DNA from: Paragyromitra xinjiangensis
Taxonomy: Eukaryota; Ascomycota; Pezizomycetes; Pezizales; Discinaceae
DNA: 64,000 nt
Direction: 5' to 3'
NCBI GenBank assembly: GCA_038503065.1
Contig: JBCAMK010000001.1
Location: 1,240,001 to 1,304,000 of the forward strand
In this document: piece by piece, positions 23,427-34,269 of the stretch
How positions within the stretch are numbered: position 1 is the stretch's first letter
How the letters are laid out: each line of letters begins with the position of its first letter
The notes under the pieces: generated by a model
The model's database searches: none
What the model saw: the letters and a program-made list of their open reading frames with translations, nothing else
Told to the model about the DNA's origin: nothing
Program-made: the position numbers and the translations under genes

Positions 23427-25667
23427 GAATTGCATAATCTTTTGGCCTTACGCCTTCGTCTTCTTTGGTCGGGGTCCCCGTTCTAGAGTACAAATATCTT
23501 CTATGTTGTGGTTCTTCTTTATCTCTTTTTTGTTAATTTTCTAGGCCTCTCGTGTCATGGTGCTAGTGGGGTTCGACCCCGATGTAGATGCTGTAGGTTT
23601 TGGATTAGAATTTTGTTCCACCGCTTAGCTGATAGTGCGAGTGAGCTTTTGTGAAGTTTGCATCGGATTTGGCCAAGGTTTTATTCAGGAGTTCGAATAA
23701 AGGAGATTGAATTTTGGGTGAGAGAGTGAGAGGACTCTCGTGATGTTAGATAGTTGGGTAAAGGGCAGCAATACGATGGGACGCCCAAATTAAATCTAGC
23801 GTTAGGCCAGAGTTGCTTAACGATGTGCTCCACCAGTATTTCGGTTAGATAGATAAATCATACACGCATCCAGCCCTCAGGCTATGGCGGCAGTATTTCA
23901 GTTGGTGTAAATGCAGCTAACAACCAGTACGTCCAAGCACGAGGTCGTATCTATAGGGTTTCCTGAAGAGTCCAGCGCAGGGGAGGGGGCAAGCATGGTA
24001 TTAGGATTCGACGTTTTCGTAGAGTTGTGAATCAGAGCAAATACGAAGAGAAGAAAATTGTATTGCGGAGAGGCATGAAGTAGGAGGGAAGATGAGTGAT
24101 GGAGTATGAAGACAAGTGATGGAGGAAGTGAGTAGGAGGGATGTTCAGAAAGAGGGGGGGTTTATACCCAAAGCGTATCCGCTGATTAGGCGTACAGCAG
24201 ATCCCCTTAGTACAAGCAATCCCATCATCTGATACATACATGTACATGTATCATAAACTGGGGTGAATGTAAAGAGCAAGGCTGCCGTACATGTAGGTCG
24301 CACGCAAGAACCAGCAATGCTTAGCATAATATAAATAAGGGTTTTACTTAGAAGTAGCCCACAAATGGTCTTGGACCTAGCCCCAGACCGTAGGAGATGG
24401 GAACGAGCCTAGTCCACAGAGGGTCAGGCTGAAGGTTATCTAGCATAGGACACCACTCGAGGAAGTAATTCACTAGATGATTCTGCTAGCAAGATGCGGT
24501 TAGAAAGTCCTCGCCCACCCCCCCCCCCAAATGCACCAGTAGTAGGCCACTTCACGATTTTTAAACCACGCCTCCTGTTAACAAATAAAAAAATTAACTT
24601 CACTGTTAGATCAACAAGCTTATAATTATTTACTCTCTAGTCCTTTTCTACTCCAATCACTGTTGTTGAAGAAATGAGAGCCAAGAACTAGTGGCCAAGT
24701 AGTCGGTACTTGTAGATTTGTATGGATCTCCCAAGCCTCTAGTATAGCTATCGTGAAGTGGCCTACTTTTAGTGTGCTTTTTTTTTTTGGGGGGGGGGGG
24801 GGGCGAGGACTTTCCGACCGCATCTTGCTAGTAGAACTTAAGTCAAAAGGCAGATCGAGAATGATAGATAGATGGATTCTACAACCCTGTCATGGTCATC
24901 GCTCCTCGCTCAGCTATCGGCTTTTCTGCTGAAGTATCAAAAAACTTAGCAGATCAGCGGTAGGTATTCACCTTACATCCAGGCAAAGAGTCATCCCATC
25001 TATCTGGCGATTGATACCGATACCCCAGGAGACCCTCTGGGTTCTGGTGTAGGGTTTAGTGCATCCCTAGCCTAGCGTCTAATTTGTGGTGATATGTGGA
25101 TGAGGGGATATCCAATGTACCCATCCAAGCTTTATCATAACACATAGAATACATTGAAATATGTTTGAACAAGGGGATCATTAGGGGGGAAAGCCCCACC
25201 TCATCATTCTCTCGACCCAACACCTGTGGGTAGAAGTGATAAAGGGAAGAAAACCTTTAGCAAACAAGGAAGGAAATAAAAAAAGGAAACACCAAAACGG
25301 TGGGAAATTTAAAGCAGAGCTAAAGAAAAAGAAAGAAAAAGAACGAGAAAAAATACTTCAATTTTACAATTTCCCTCCGACTGGCAGATGATCGAATTAT
25401 CGGTCCACCTGACCCCGTGCACCGCACATAGCTAGTCTCTTAACCCAACCGTAGGAAATGTATTGGGCATACCTAAGAGAGAGAAAGAAAAAAGCGAATA
25501 TCCTGAATCTTGTTTTTGTGATTACAGGCTCTTGGTCTTTTCCCCCCATTTTTCTTCCCTTTCTTACTTTCTTCCTTTTATGCACCCACGATCTTCTTAC
25601 TTCCTCTCATCCGAAATTGTGTCGCCGCCCCTTAGCTCACCGCAGTTCGATATGCTCAGGATATAGA
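23427..25667. other. Spacer between the JmjC gene and TOA1
   Basis: This stretch of 2.2 kb lies between two convergent genes. It contains the 340-bp foldback element at 24489-24828 and a TACATGTACATGTA palindrome near 24236. No gene is supported. Confidence 0.5.
24489..24828. mobile_element. TA-flanked foldback element (MITE-like) with G/C tracts
   Basis: The left arm begins GCAAGATGCGGT at 24489 and its inverted copy ends ACCGCATCTTGC at 24828. TA dinucleotides flank both ends (24487-24488 and 24829-24830). The arms stay alignable for about 75 bases, including AAAGTCCTCGCCC, then a C tract (left) or G tract (right), then GTAGGCCACTTCACGAT. The C/G tracts differ in length (about 11 versus 16) and the right copy adds an A/T run. 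There is no transposase frame. TA duplication plus long inverted repeats fits a Tc1/mariner-type MITE. Confidence 0.72.
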
Positions 25668-27286
25668 TTACCACTCATACTCTCCAGTAGCCTTGTGGAA
25701 GACGTATCTAGATATATGGATTAGCGACGCACACAAGAGCAGAGGACGAGAGCTAACGCACTCCTTCCCATTAATTGTCAACACTCCGTCCTTCAGCACA
25801 CACTTCCACTTATTCTTTGTCCTCTGTACCTTGTCATACATGCAGAGCATGATTTGTGGCACCTCATCTTCATCCTCATTATCAATTTCGTCATCTTCAG
25901 GATCATCGAGATCACTGTTAATCGCATCCTCATCCGCTACCTCATCCTCCGATTCACCATCAAGTTGTGAAATACAAGGGGTGGTGTGTGAGGATGAAGA
26001 TGAGGTGATGGCTGAAGGATATGGGTAAGAAATGGTGCCGTCAAGAGCAGCTTCATATGCATCCTGCCTTCTGGGGCGACGACGCTCTCTGGAAGATTTT
26101 GATGAGGAAGAGGCTGTCTTTAGGCCCTTCAGAGCATTTGTTAGCTCCTCGGTAGCCTTCGCACTCTCACGTTCCGCAGCTCCTATCCGGCGGAGCAATA
26201 TACTGTCTGCTTCCGCCCTGCTGATATTCCCATAACCCTCTATTGGCACAACATCATCGTCAGCGCCATCATGCTGTGGAATCCCGTTCGCCTGTCCATT
26301 ATGTCCATTCTGCGGCCGCTGCTGAGGTTGAGAAGGATTTGAAAACCCAGGCAATACTAATCCACCTGAAGGTCGTACTTGGAGCTGGCTATTGAATTTC
26401 TGTGCGACGTTCTGGCGGGCTCGCTGCTCCGCAAGAGCGGTATTAAGGGTCGGGTTGCCCGGTGCGGGTGGAGCATAGACACCTGGGGGCTCTAGGCCAG
26501 GCTCAGGCTTGATACGGATGCCGCCGGCAATCTGACCTGGCACACCGGCGGCGTTTTGGGCATTAGGCTCTTGCTTGATGCCAGCTTGCTGGGGCTGAGC
26601 TTTAGCGGGCGAAGTGGGGGCCGGCGCAGGCGGTGGTGCGACAACTTCGGGTGGTGTAGGATCCCATGGGAAATGAGCGACATGGAGGTCAGAAAGTCTT
26701 TGCTGCCAGACCTGTATAGAAGAAAAACAAAGCCTATTGTTAGCTAGGGTACACAAGGATGGTCCGTTAATAGTGCCAAAAGAAAGTGATATAACCCGAA
26801 TAGGCAAGCCTATGTGAGCAAAATACGGGGTGAAAACAGGGAAATAAAGCAGCAACCATCCCCCCTCGGGGCAGCATATAAAAGCGACCCCGCAAAAATG
26901 GGGTGGGAGGCACATAAAAGGGAAATCGGAGCGCGCCATAAAAAGGGGATAGAAGTGGAAGCGAGCCAGCCAAGCGACCACAAGCTGAAATGGAGAATAA
27001 CAACGAAACGGAATCATTCCAGCCCAGCTTACCTTCTTCAGCTCTTCCAAGGTCGATGCATTGACGCCAGCTTCCTCAAAATCAATAACACTGGTGTCGA
27101 TAACCTCCTGAATGATGCGCTGGTAAACTTCACCCTAATTTTCGCACCATTACCCGAACCACGAGTCACACACCTGTCAGCGCGCGCCCGAAACGGAAGC
27201 GAAGAGGCGTACACGAGGGTATAAGAAGAAGGATGAAGGAGAAGAGCAAGAGAAGGAGAAACACTGACAACTAGCTGGTTCGACAT
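25668..27286 (-). CDS. TOA1: Transcription initiation factor IIA large subunit
   Basis: Four minus-strand exons join in phase to 369 residues: 27286-27269 (six codons), 27134-27033, 26711-25762 and 25707-25668. Introns are 134, 321 and 54 bases. TFIIA stabilises TBP on the TATA box in the RNA polymerase II pre-initiation complex. The N-terminal helical bundle region reads MSNQLVGEVYQRIIQEV and then DFEEAGVNASTLEELKK. The middle is a Pro/Gln-rich linker with two KPEP/KQEP sumoylation-like sites. An acidic run precedes the C-terminal beta-barrel segment IMLCMYDKVQRTKNKWKCVL and ends KATGEYEW, the universal TOA1 terminus. The frame stays open through intron 2, so intron retention would extend the protein rather than stop it. 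The start is fixed by the short first exon whose residues match the family. Confidence 0.93.
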
Positions 27287-28526
27287 TTCGTCTAATCTCA
27301 GTGAATAATGGGGCGGCGAAGTGGGAGGACTCTTCTTTTTTTGGGGGGGGGAGGGGTGGGGACGCGATTGTGCGGGACGGATCGCAACAGACGGGGGAAC
27401 GGAAGCTTCTAGACGGAGCGATACCGCGAAGGTTGATACGAATATCACAGACGGTGAATGGAACTCTTGGTCTATTGGAGACGAGTGAGCTATGGAAGTC
27501 TGCGATAGAGATAGAACAAAAGTCGGGAGATTCAGAGGCCGGGGGCAAGCTCTATCCCTTTGAGGCCTGTAGTGTCTCTGGTGATAGTGTCTGGAGCCCG
27601 CTGGAATTTGGAGGGTGAAAGCCGCGGTTAGTCATCCAGTCTTGGCATGGGTGGATCGCTGGAAGAGCCGCAACACCACTCAGCCTCATCGAGTCATATT
27701 GTGATACTGTTATTCTGCTCTGCTCTATGGTCTCGTTCGTTCTGTTCCTGTTCTGTTCGCATTTGCGCCCCTTCTTTATTGCACCTCCCGCCAATCCAAT
27801 TCCACAGCGGACGATGATCCATCCCGTGTACGCCAGATAAAATTTGGACATGTCGGTAACACGGAACTACGCGAGCTGTAACCACCAAACAAGCTGGTGC
27901 GCAATCAGCCCTCCGCGCACGGCAACGATGGTTCTTCTCCTGCATGAAATTGCGGAGGATCATCCGCATCCAAAGGCGTTGCGTGGCTTGAACGCTTGGT
28001 CTGCTGCCAAGCCTCACCCACCGCCAAGCATGACGCCTCACCTACCACTACCAGTGGCAGTGACGATAAATGACATCAGACTCCAAACTTCGTGATAGTG
28101 ACGACATATCCCATGAAACAACCGGAAGAACGAGAGGCCCGGGGATCCCCTTCTGTAGTTGAAAGCGGAATAAAATTACGCAGGAGACAAGGAATTCACC
28201 AAGAAAAGTTGCCCGTAGCTCGAAAAAGTTCAATCAAGGGCAATTGCATTCCAGCAAGGCACGGTTCGTAGTTAGTTCAACACAACCAGGTACATAGCCC
28301 ATTCCAGCGAGAAGAACCGAGACTAGATGAAGATATGGGATGAGTATGCGGTCATAAGTGCATCTGAGTGCGTTCAATCATCACTTAAATAGCTTCTCCT
28401 ATCCCTCCGAGTCTTCTTCTCCTCCTCGTCATTCTGCATTCCATACATCCTCATCTACTCAAGTCAATTAAAGGAATTTATTTTTACTCCCACCTACCAA
28501 ACATCTAAACTACTCAAACCTTCACA
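27287..28526. promoter_or_regulatory. Divergent promoter region of TOA1 and the small membrane protein gene
   Basis: About 1.2 kb between two genes transcribed away from each other. A T8G9 run lies at about 27333-27350. Open frames on both strands here have no recognisable domain. TC-rich sequence at 28395-28445 and CAAAC repeats precede the plus-strand start. Confidence 0.4.
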
Positions 28527-29120
28527 ATGGCATCGTCAGTTCCCCATATTTCTTTAATCATGAAACGAAAAGTCCCCGTATCAACTGCTAACACATCTCA
28601 CAGTCTCCACTACCTCCCTCCTGTCAAGCCCTCTGCTGTTGCTCTCGGCACAATTTTCACCCACGCCACCAACCTCGCCGTCATGGCCCCGCTATTTGGC
28701 GATGCCTACAACAAGGCCATGAACGCCGACACCAAAGAGGAGTTCATTAAGTCCAAGGAGGCTGCCAAGTCCGCAACTCTCTGGGGATCCAACCTTCTCG
28801 GCTCTGGTGCTCAGACATATGCCATCGCCGCGCTGCTCACCCAGACCGGTGTTTTGAGCTACAAGGGAGCAGCATATGTCGGTGCACTGATCTTTGCGGC
28901 TACTAGCGTGCCAACCGTACGTTCTTCCATTCCTTCTACCCTCTAGATTAAACAATCCTAATCGATATATGCAACGCAGGTTGTCTCGCAACTATTACAA
29001 GAACGCCGCCCCGCGGAATACATCGCTATTCGTGCGACTGCTGGTTTGATCGAGACTGTTGGTCTGTCAGTCTTCCTGACTTGGTGGGGGATCCGCCCCG
29101 CCCATGACCTACTTAGATAG
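28527..29120 (+). CDS. Small integral membrane protein (DUF1761-like)
   Basis: Three exons, 28527-28534, 28604-28916 and 28980-29120, give 153 residues. Intron 1 (69 bases) has donor GTCAGT and branch site TGCTAAC; because it is a multiple of three and open, its retention would add 23 residues. The first exon is only eight bases (ATG GCA TC). The protein has about four hydrophobic segments: near SAVALGTIFTHATNLAVMAP, GSGAQTYAIAALLTQTGVL, GAAYVGALIFAATSVPTVV and TAGLIETVGLSVFLTWWGI. APLFGDAYNKAM and the ERRP loop before the last helix recall the DUF1761 family of small membrane proteins, whose function is unknown. I infer a membrane location only. Confidence 0.72.
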
Positions 29121-30077
29121 AGAATTTGCGGAATTGGGAAGGGAAACGGTTTATTTTGTATAATTTTTTTAACGTAGTATGAAAGACATTAAGCGCTAGT
29201 AGCCAAGGGGATTGGACATTGCCACAGTAAATATTGCACCTATGTACTTCTGATGTTTTGGGATGGCAAGGATATGTATGTTTCTAAGGCAAGACATTAT
29301 ACGCAAACCGTGCATGTTAGCTCCAGAAGGCCCCTTCCAAGCCTTTACTAGATCCAGAGCTCAAATCATATAGTATCACTCGTAGGTGAGCCATTCTTAC
29401 ATTATTCATAAATCAACCTTCTGCTCCGAGGTACATCGATTCCTAAACCTAGCTTCACAGGCTACCGTTGTATTTGGCGAGTAAGCCCATGGGCTTAAAG
29501 TAAAGTGGTGTAGGCGTGAGAACAAGCCAATTGGAACCTCAAGGTTAGGGTTACTGCCAGCACTTTCCTGTTTCAACGGAGTTAATTCTATTTGATTGGC
29601 TCTCTCCGCCGCCCTCTCTTTCACCGCTTTACTTTAAGCCCATGGGCTTACCCGCCAAATACAACGGCGGTAAATAAGTTTTAGGTTGTTTTGATTTAGA
29701 GGGTAACCTGCGAGCAAGTATCAAACGCCGGACCTTACGTTTTAGTAGTGTTTCGGCACGAGCATAAGACGTAAGGCGCGACACAGAGTTGGTGGAGGTA
29801 TGGAAGTAGAGATTAGGAAAGGATTGTCCTCCACTTGATATACTAGTCATTCAATCACTAATATTCCTTATACCATAGGCGAGGCGGATGAGAAAGAAGC
29901 CCATTATCTCCTAGTCGCCTAGCGAGGGACAGTGAGACCAACCATCGTCGCTTCCTTGTCACTCTAAAGTTCCATCTTGACCCTGCTCTATCACACTTTT
30001 GTCGAGAAACTCACCATATATTTAACGCCAGCGACGCTGATCCAACGCATTGTAGCTAATTAAAATCAATACCTAAA
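29121..30077. other. Spacer with a foldback element
   Basis: This spacer lies between two convergent genes. It contains the 206-bp TA-flanked element at 29465-29670 and a small hairpin with CCTTACG/CGTAAGG arms at about 29731-29777. No gene is supported. Confidence 0.5.
29465..29670. mobile_element. TA-flanked foldback element (MITE-like), 206 bp
   Basis: The ends are inverted copies of CCG(CCG)TTGTATTTGGCG followed by GTAAGCCCATGGGCTTAAAG and TAAAG. The arms are about 45 bases with two substitutions and one three-base length change. TA flanks both ends (29463-29464 and 29671-29672). About 110 bases of unique sequence lie inside and there is no coding capacity. The arms contain the perfect palindrome AAGCCCATGGGCTT. 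The low arm divergence suggests a fairly recent insertion. Confidence 0.82.
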
Positions 30078-32161
30078 TCAATCTCTTCTAACGGTCCTCC
30101 TCAGCCCTGGTCTATCAACAACCCCATCCCCTGTAGCGCTATCGCCACCAGTTTTGAAGATACTTAGCCCTCCCCCGCTCCCCCGCTGCACACCTGTCAT
30201 TAAAAAGTTCCCTACCTCATCATTTTGTCTAACAAAAAATCCTTCATCTCCTAACCCGCCTCCATACGAACGACTCAGCCCCTCTTGCTGCCTACCGAAA
30301 CTTGCTACACTAGCTGGCCTCCGCACTCCATTACCGATATTAGGCAACCCAAGATTCTTCGTGGAAGCAGGGAGGTCAGCGAAGAATGGACTGACAACAC
30401 TGCTGCTCCCCTTACCAGCGGCTATAGGAGTGCCAGGAATAGTGAATTGCTCCTGCCCTCCTCTTCCGTAAATATTTCCTCCTTGCTCAGTCCGAGACAG
30501 TGGCGAGCGAAAGTTAGTCCCCCGAAGGGATTGAGGCAGAGTATTTCCATATCCTGTTCCTCCCCTCGGTGACTGTTGATTTAACGATGTAAAATAGCCT
30601 TCCCTTACCCCTCGAACTGGGAGCGAACTAACAGGCCTTGGGGTTGGTGCTCTAACTGGTGAACGGAAAGGAACATTAACATTATTAGCATAACCAGCTC
30701 TCGATTGGTTACTACCACCATCCTGTCGTTGCTGTTGTGTGAACTTGCCTCGGGGATATGGTGGTGATGGTGGGTTCATAGAAGATTCAGTTTGCCTAGT
30801 AAGATCCACAAATTGACGCTCATGTTCGCTTCGAGGAGGCTGCTGACAAGCACCATGATATGCAAGTTTCCCATCGTGCTGATTAGATACTCCCCTGAAT
30901 ACTAGTTGGCTGTCATGTATCCGTTGCCGCTGAGGAGAGTAGTCCAACTGTTGAAACTGACCACTATATTCCTCAGAACGTATATCAACATGTTGTTTCT
31001 GGTGCTGATCCCGTCTTTGCGTATCATATCGTTCTTTTCTCTCATGATCTGGATATTGTTCAGTCCGACTCACTGGCTGTGGTAGCACTGGTGGCGGCAT
31101 GGCTTGTCTCTTATTCATTTCATTTCGAAATTCTCTTGCTCTAAACGCTGGATCATCGTCAGCCTTTCTTTTGTGTTGGTTATCAATCTCAGCTACTATG
31201 GTAGCAGGGGAAATAGAGTTTTGTTGGAGGGTTTCGGTCGAAGACCGATATTGCCGTTGAGCTGATTGTACACCATCGCAATCCAAGGATGATAGCTGAG
31301 CGGATGATAGTTGGGCACGAAGCTGGGAAATCTCCTGACGAAGATTGATCATTTCGTTTTCCATGATTAGCTTTTGCCTACCCCAATCAGTCAACAAAGG
31401 GTGATCCCTCTAATAAAAACAAGGCCATACTTTTTAAGCTCTTTCCCTTCTATAAGTTCGTCCTTCACTTTCAACAGCACGCGCCTTTGATCATCTAGCT
31501 TACTCTGCAACTTCTCCGCAAGTAATTTGTAGTGAGATGCGATCCTTACGGCATTACTCATTCGAAACTGCGCATCCCATCAATCCTGTCCTGAGGCTCC
31601 TACATAGGATCTTTAGGGAAAGTATATAAAACCTTGATAGCACCGGCTACATCTTCAAGAAGATCCGATTCTGGGCGAAAATAATCTCGAAGCTCCAGAG
31701 AGACCTTCAATCGAGTACGAAAATCAGAGCCCTTAATTCGCTGAAGCACAAATGACAGCCCACTTTACTTTACCGGCGCCCAGATCAGCCAAAGATATTC
31801 CACAACTATTGCAATAAGGGCAAGTGTGCGTTGTTTTCGCTGCGTCCTGAGGCACTATAGATTTTTGGGTATAGCATTAGCCTCTTTGTGCTTATCATTT
31901 CTACATTATTTGTTCATCGATGTCCGTACCACCACCAGGAAACACGTGCGATCCGCACACTATATGGCCACAGCTTGTCAACCAAAACGGTGGGTTCTTT
32001 TTGGTGTCGTCTCCCCTAGCTGTATTTGTAGAAGCGACTGGAAGGAAGCAGACGCAGCAGTAAGTGATTAGGTTTTCAGCATTTCGATCCCCAGCTGCGG
32101 GAGATCGACGCTGGGCAGCGATAGGCGGAGAAGATGGATGATTGGATGAAGACAATGCCAT
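30078..32161 (-). CDS. RING-type zinc-finger protein with coiled coil (Zip3/RNF212-like candidate)
   Basis: Five minus-strand exons join in phase to 608 residues: 32161-31930, 31854-31769, 31704-31633, 31567-31431 and 31377-30078; introns are 75, 64, 65 and 53 bases. Residues about 34-98 form a C3HC-type RING: YCCVCFLP, FWLTSCGHIVCGSH and HTCPYCNSCGISLADLG. A helical stretch follows (ELRDYFRPESDLLEDVAGAI) and a long coiled coil to about 200, then a disordered Gln/Arg/Ser/Pro/Gly-rich tail of about 400 residues. RING, coiled coil and disordered tail in this order is the layout of Zip3/RNF212/HEI10 meiotic crossover proteins, SUMO or ubiquitin ligases of the synaptonemal complex. Residue-level support for that subfamily is modest, so another E3 ligase is possible. 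An upstream in-frame ATG at 32194 would add 11 residues. It is divergent from the complex I gene across 317 bases. Confidence 0.72.
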
Positions 32162-32478
32162 GATAGTCGAAATTCGGTTACCTGCAGCCTTCAATCATGA
32201 AGTCTCAAGTGTAGAAGTTATAGCTGGGAACTTCCGGTGGAAGACGTCACGAGAAACAACTTCCCAGGATTAGTTACTGCTTATTAAACATTTCTTGGCA
32301 TGGACAATCTTCAGCAACATTCCTTTCTCCATCCAGCCGTGATAGCAATCACTCGAGCCCTCAGCTCGCCGCCCTCGTTTCCCCTTATCCTTGAAGGTAT
32401 GCATCATTAATGCTTGCTTCAAAATTTTCATTGCGCTGATAGACCTCCTCTAGAGTATCTCCCCCTACCGTCATCACA
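32162..32478. promoter_or_regulatory. Compact bidirectional promoter
   Basis: Only 317 bases separate the start codons of the minus-strand RING gene and the plus-strand complex I gene, so the two must share or overlap promoter sequence. A CTCAGCTCGCCGCC block near 32360 is the most GC-rich part. I cannot name a factor site. Confidence 0.5.
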
Positions 32479-33140
32479 ATGTCCGTCCAACCAGTTGTTA
32501 AGGTTCGTCCGCTCTACCTTTCCACGAGCTCTTCGACATTCTAATCGCCATTACACCACAGAAATACACTGTCGGTTCTATTGGAATTTGGGAGAAAATT
32601 CGACGACTTCTTGCCGTCGATCCCGAACGCTCCTCCGGTGTCCCTCTCAACCCCACGTATCGTAACCCCGCCCCCGCCTCTATCCCCGCGACCGACTACA
32701 CAGACCCTGTGACCGTGCCTGCGGCCGACATTGCTGAGAATCCGTACTGGAAGCGTGACATGAGGCGCAATTACCCACAGCTAAGCACTTTTAAACAGTC
32801 CGATATCGCCGGGCTGCTAAGTGTGGGCTCTGCCGCGAATCCTAGGATTGGAACTGGCGAGGCAGGCACTAAGCAACTTGTTGCTATCAAAGAGGATGGT
32901 GCCAAGGGAGTTTTAGCTTTGGCATTCGAGAAGGGTGGCGAGAAAGCTATCAGTGAAGTCCTCGGAGCGGGTGGATTACCACCATTGCCTGGGACGGGAG
33001 TAAAGTGGGTTATAGATGACAGCGAAGGGTTCCCCGGAAAGTACGATGTTCCTCTTATCAAAAAAATACCGGTTAAGCGAGATTCTAACAATTTTTCAGA
33101 TACCCATGCCGAACTTTCAGGTAGATACAAAGCATCATAG
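32479..33140 (+). CDS. NADH:ubiquinone oxidoreductase 21.3 kDa subunit (complex I accessory)
   Basis: Exons 32479-32502 (eight codons) and 32562-33140 join in phase to 200 residues; the intron is 59 bases. The sequence matches the fungal complex I accessory subunit known as 21.3 kDa or NUZM: KYTVGSIGIWEKIRRLLAVD at 9-28, then GVPLNPTYRNP, DPVTVPAADIAENPYWKRD and NYPQLSTF. It acts in mitochondria as a supernumerary subunit of the inner-membrane NADH dehydrogenase; it binds no cofactor. The N-terminus lacks a long basic presequence, as in relatives. An in-frame open stretch that begins before exon 2 is intron sequence, not a longer leader. Its neighbour on the other side of a short divergent promoter is the RING gene. 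Confidence 0.9.
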
Positions 33141-33822
33141 AGGTTAAGGATCAGATTTGAGAGCAGAGTACATAGTTTGTTTGACTGCCATGGAAGTTTA
33201 TCATTTCTTCAACGTCGTTGATACCTAGCACGAAACCTAGATCATATCAACAGTTCTTTTCCCCTTCATCCTGTTCAAATTCAAGGCCAGTCCATTTAAG
33301 CCATTGAAATTCTCAATGGTACCACTTCGTTAGTCTACTGCCCCCGCGGAAGCAGTAGCCACTAAAATCAGCAGTAAACTTCACTATCAATGGAGTTAGA
33401 TAACTGCCACGCAATAATATTAGTCGAGGCCAACCCGAAAACTCGCTACTAACCCGATCAAATACCCGGGGTTCCACAACCGGAACCAGTAGTGCAGTAT
33501 GACCAAATAAATCTACACGACAACTAGAATCTCCTACAGAGAAAATAGACGTCTTGGTCAAGAACAACACCACCTATCCCCCTCTAACCAGCAACCAAAA
33601 GACCCCCGGCCCCATCACTCTAAAGGGTCTAGTCATCAAGCTAGATATAATAACCACAAAAAGAGTTTGCACTAGTAATGAGTGTTATTATTATAGAATA
33701 ATCACCCTCTTAAGCTTTTACGTTATAATCACATGTACTTTAATGAATCAATCAGTCGGGCAACCAATAAACATTGGAAGAATTCCCGCAAGCGATAGAA
33801 TGGGGTATCTATCTAATTCTTA

Positions 33823-33855
33823 TAGACCCCTCCCCCCTAGGGGGAGGGGTCTATT
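33823..33855. repeat. Strong C/G-rich hairpin
   Basis: TAGACCCCTCCCCC and its inverted copy GGGGGAGGGGTCTA face each other with almost no loop (CTAG centre), a stem of about 14 base pairs with one unpaired base. It lies about 680 bases past the stop of the complex I gene, too far to be its terminator. Confidence 0.7.
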
Positions 33856-33930
33856 GGATAGAATTCCAACTGTGCCTTGCTACAATTAGCTAGGCTACCG
33901 GGATTTTTAAGCGACCATGATTTATACTTA

Positions 33931-34055
33931 TGCTCTACCATAATTACCTGAAAATGCATTCGTGTGGCAGCAGTTTTTGATTCACACCGCGGCAGCACTT
34001 TACGATTTGGTTGGCCAAATTCACACCCCTGTTTTCGGGTACTTAAGGTAGAGCA
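33931..34055. mobile_element. TA-flanked foldback element (MITE-like), 125 bp
   Basis: Left arm TGCTCTACCATAATTACCTG continues AAAA; the right arm is the inverted copy with T/A, T/G and T/C changes and ends GGTAGAGCA. The arms match over about 25 bases. TA flanks both ends (33929-33930, 34056-34057). There is no coding capacity. Confidence 0.68.
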
Positions 34056-34157
34056 TACAAGTAGCTAGTGACTAGTAGCATACTGCATGTAGTGGAAAAT
34101 TTTTTTACCATGATCCCCATTTGTTCTAGAGGCAGAATAGAAATCCTATAACCTGTA

Positions 34158-34269
34158 CTCAAGCGGTCGGAATCTTTTCAGGTCACGTGGTTTCCACACC
34201 AACGATTTCCCTCGATTTATGCTGCTAGACTTGGCGTAACGTGACCTCAAAAGATCCCGGCCTCTTGAG
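34158..34269. mobile_element. TA-flanked foldback element (MITE-like), 112 bp
   Basis: Arms of about 31 bases start CTCAAG and run through CGG and ATCTTTT to AGGTCACGT, with four mismatches between the copies. The sequence is TA-flanked (34156-34157, 34270-34271). It lies only 102 bases from the previous element but has unrelated arms. Confidence 0.68.

Noticed and set aside
23565..23590. tRNA B-box-like GGGGTTCGACCCC
   Set aside because: There is no A-box at the proper distance upstream and no acceptor or anticodon stem can be formed around it.
31378..31800. Introns of 21-37 bases in the RING gene
   Set aside because: Short gaps first seemed needed to restore frame, but longer normal introns (64, 65 and 53 bases) close all phases and give a more natural protein.
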